A stretch of DNA of 13,862 nt from Candidatus Bipolaricaulota bacterium (GTDB lineage Bacteria; Bipolaricaulota; Bipolaricaulia; UBA7950; UBA9294), in the NCBI GenBank assembly GCA_015485945.1, contig WFSM01000049.1:1-13862 (forward strand), in the 5' to 3' direction. Under the pieces are notes generated by a model. The model made no database searches. It was not told where the DNA came from and saw only the letters and a program-made list of their open reading frames with translations. Shown in pieces: positions 13,554 to 13,862 of the stretch (positions within the stretch are counted from its first letter, which is position 1; each line of letters starts with the position of its first letter). The position numbers were made by a program, and so were the translations under genes.

Positions 13554-13613
13554 ATGCGAACAACCGGGGTGTGCGTAACTGTGTGTATGCCCATCGGGAA
13601 AGGAGGTGGATAG
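13554..13613 (+). CDS. Possible 19-aa leader peptide
   Basis: ATG 13554 opens MRTTGVCVTVCMPIGKGGG and stops at TAG 13611-13613. It begins about 6 nt after the predicted transcription start, so it would be nearly leaderless. Its last codons include AAAGGAGGTGG, a near-perfect Shine-Dalgarno sequence with no start codon at usable distance. It has two Cys codons but no run of one amino acid, so no classical attenuator is evident. It may be chance. Confidence 0.2.
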   Translation: MRTTGVCVTVCMPIGKGGG

Positions 13614-13668
13614 GCGCAAATAATCGCTAGCATTTCTCATTAATTCTATCTGTACAAGGGGGCATAGA

Positions 13669-13862
13669 ATGGGTAATGGGAACAGTTGGCTATGGATTGC
13701 AGCTCTGGTAGCAGCCGGTATTGCGGTCTTATTTCTTGTCGGCGGACCACGGCCGGCAGCTCCGGTTACCGCACCGGCAACGCAGCAGGTAGCGCCGGCT
13801 GCCAAATCGGCATCATCTACCGCAGCGACTCCCACGGTAAAACCGTACGTAAACGCGGGTCC
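13669..13862 (+). CDS. N-terminus of an exported or membrane-anchored protein (runs off window)
   Basis: ATG 13669 is preceded by AAGGGGG about 7 nt upstream, and the frame is open for 64 codons to the edge. The product starts MGNGNSWLWIAALVAAGIA, with a hydrophobic segment at about 7-25 that could be a signal peptide or a membrane anchor. A linker rich in Ala, Pro, Thr and Ser follows (GGPRPAAPVTAPATQQ, SSTAATPTVKPYV). No lipobox Cys is present. Such a layout suits a periplasmic or surface protein tethered by a flexible linker, but the functional domain lies outside the window. Confidence 0.8.
   Translation, partial: MGNGNSWLWIAALVAAGIAVLFLVGGPRPAAPVTAPATQQVAPAAKSASSTAATPTVKPYVNAG

Larger units (their letters stand above)
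13294..13668. other. 375-nt intergenic region between prfB and the last gene
   Basis: This AT-richer stretch separates two divergent genes. It contains the prfB ribosome-binding site at its left end, a promoter at 13513-13541, a possible 19-codon leader ORF at 13554-13613 with an unused-looking AAAGGAGGTGG, and the RBS AAGGGGG (about 13655-13661) of the last gene. A 52-codon basic open frame on the minus strand (13471-13313) has no clear RBS. I found no convincing prfB promoter and no terminator. Confidence 0.6.

Noticed and set aside
13271..13630. 119-codon plus-strand frame in the prfB upstream region
   Set aside because: It has no RBS and no conserved motif, runs antisense through the prfB start, and its product is rich in Trp, Cys and His in a random-looking pattern.

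Overview
The window is about 13.9 kb of gene-dense bacterial DNA carrying housekeeping genes and one small accessory module. Genes sit on both strands in short, tightly coupled operons. Promoter-like sites are sigma70-type (TTGACN, 16-18 nt, TAGGAT/TATAGT/TAGAAT). Signal peptides, a secreted beta-helix protein and a beta-strand-rich exported protein ending in Phe suggest a bacterium with an outer membrane. The phylum cannot be fixed from sequence alone. An uncultured lineage such as Bipolaricaulota is only a guess.

Layout. (1) 1-3305, + strand: the C-terminal tail of a probable substrate-binding protein (phnD-like), a terminator-like hairpin, then phnC (ATPase) and two phnE permeases in an overlapping operon. 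Both permeases have long N-terminal extensions. In the first, the extension is a recognisable RDD membrane domain; in the second it looks like an eroded copy. (2) 3312-3527, - strand: a 71-aa protein of unknown function, divergent from a pyrimidine-nucleoside phosphorylase gene (3596-4903, +). Their promoters interlock, and the phosphorylase mRNA is predicted to be leaderless. (3) 7702-4907, - strand: an operon of an AMP-forming acyl-CoA synthetase, an exported barrel-like protein and cytidine deaminase. The deaminase converges on the phosphorylase and shares its pyrimidine-salvage role. (4) 7792-10146, + strand: a four-gene coupled operon of a conserved-looking unknown protein, a YigZ/IMPACT protein, RuvA and RuvX/YqgF. 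(5) 11291-10143, - strand: a secreted right-handed beta-helix protein with a good promoter. (6) 11541-12168, + strand: a MNT nucleotidyltransferase / HEPN pair, i.e. a probable toxin-antitoxin module, with its own promoter. (7) 13293-12198, - strand: prfB (RF2), which is complete only through a programmed +1 frameshift at CTTTGAC. (8) 13294-13862: a 375-nt intergenic region with a promoter and a possible leader ORF, then the start of an exported or membrane-anchored protein that runs off the window.

No tRNA, rRNA, CRISPR array or insertion sequence was seen. The most unusual features are the RDD-PhnE fusion with its degenerate partner, the unknown first gene of the ruvA-ruvX operon, and the unusual sequence just upstream of the RF2 frameshift site.
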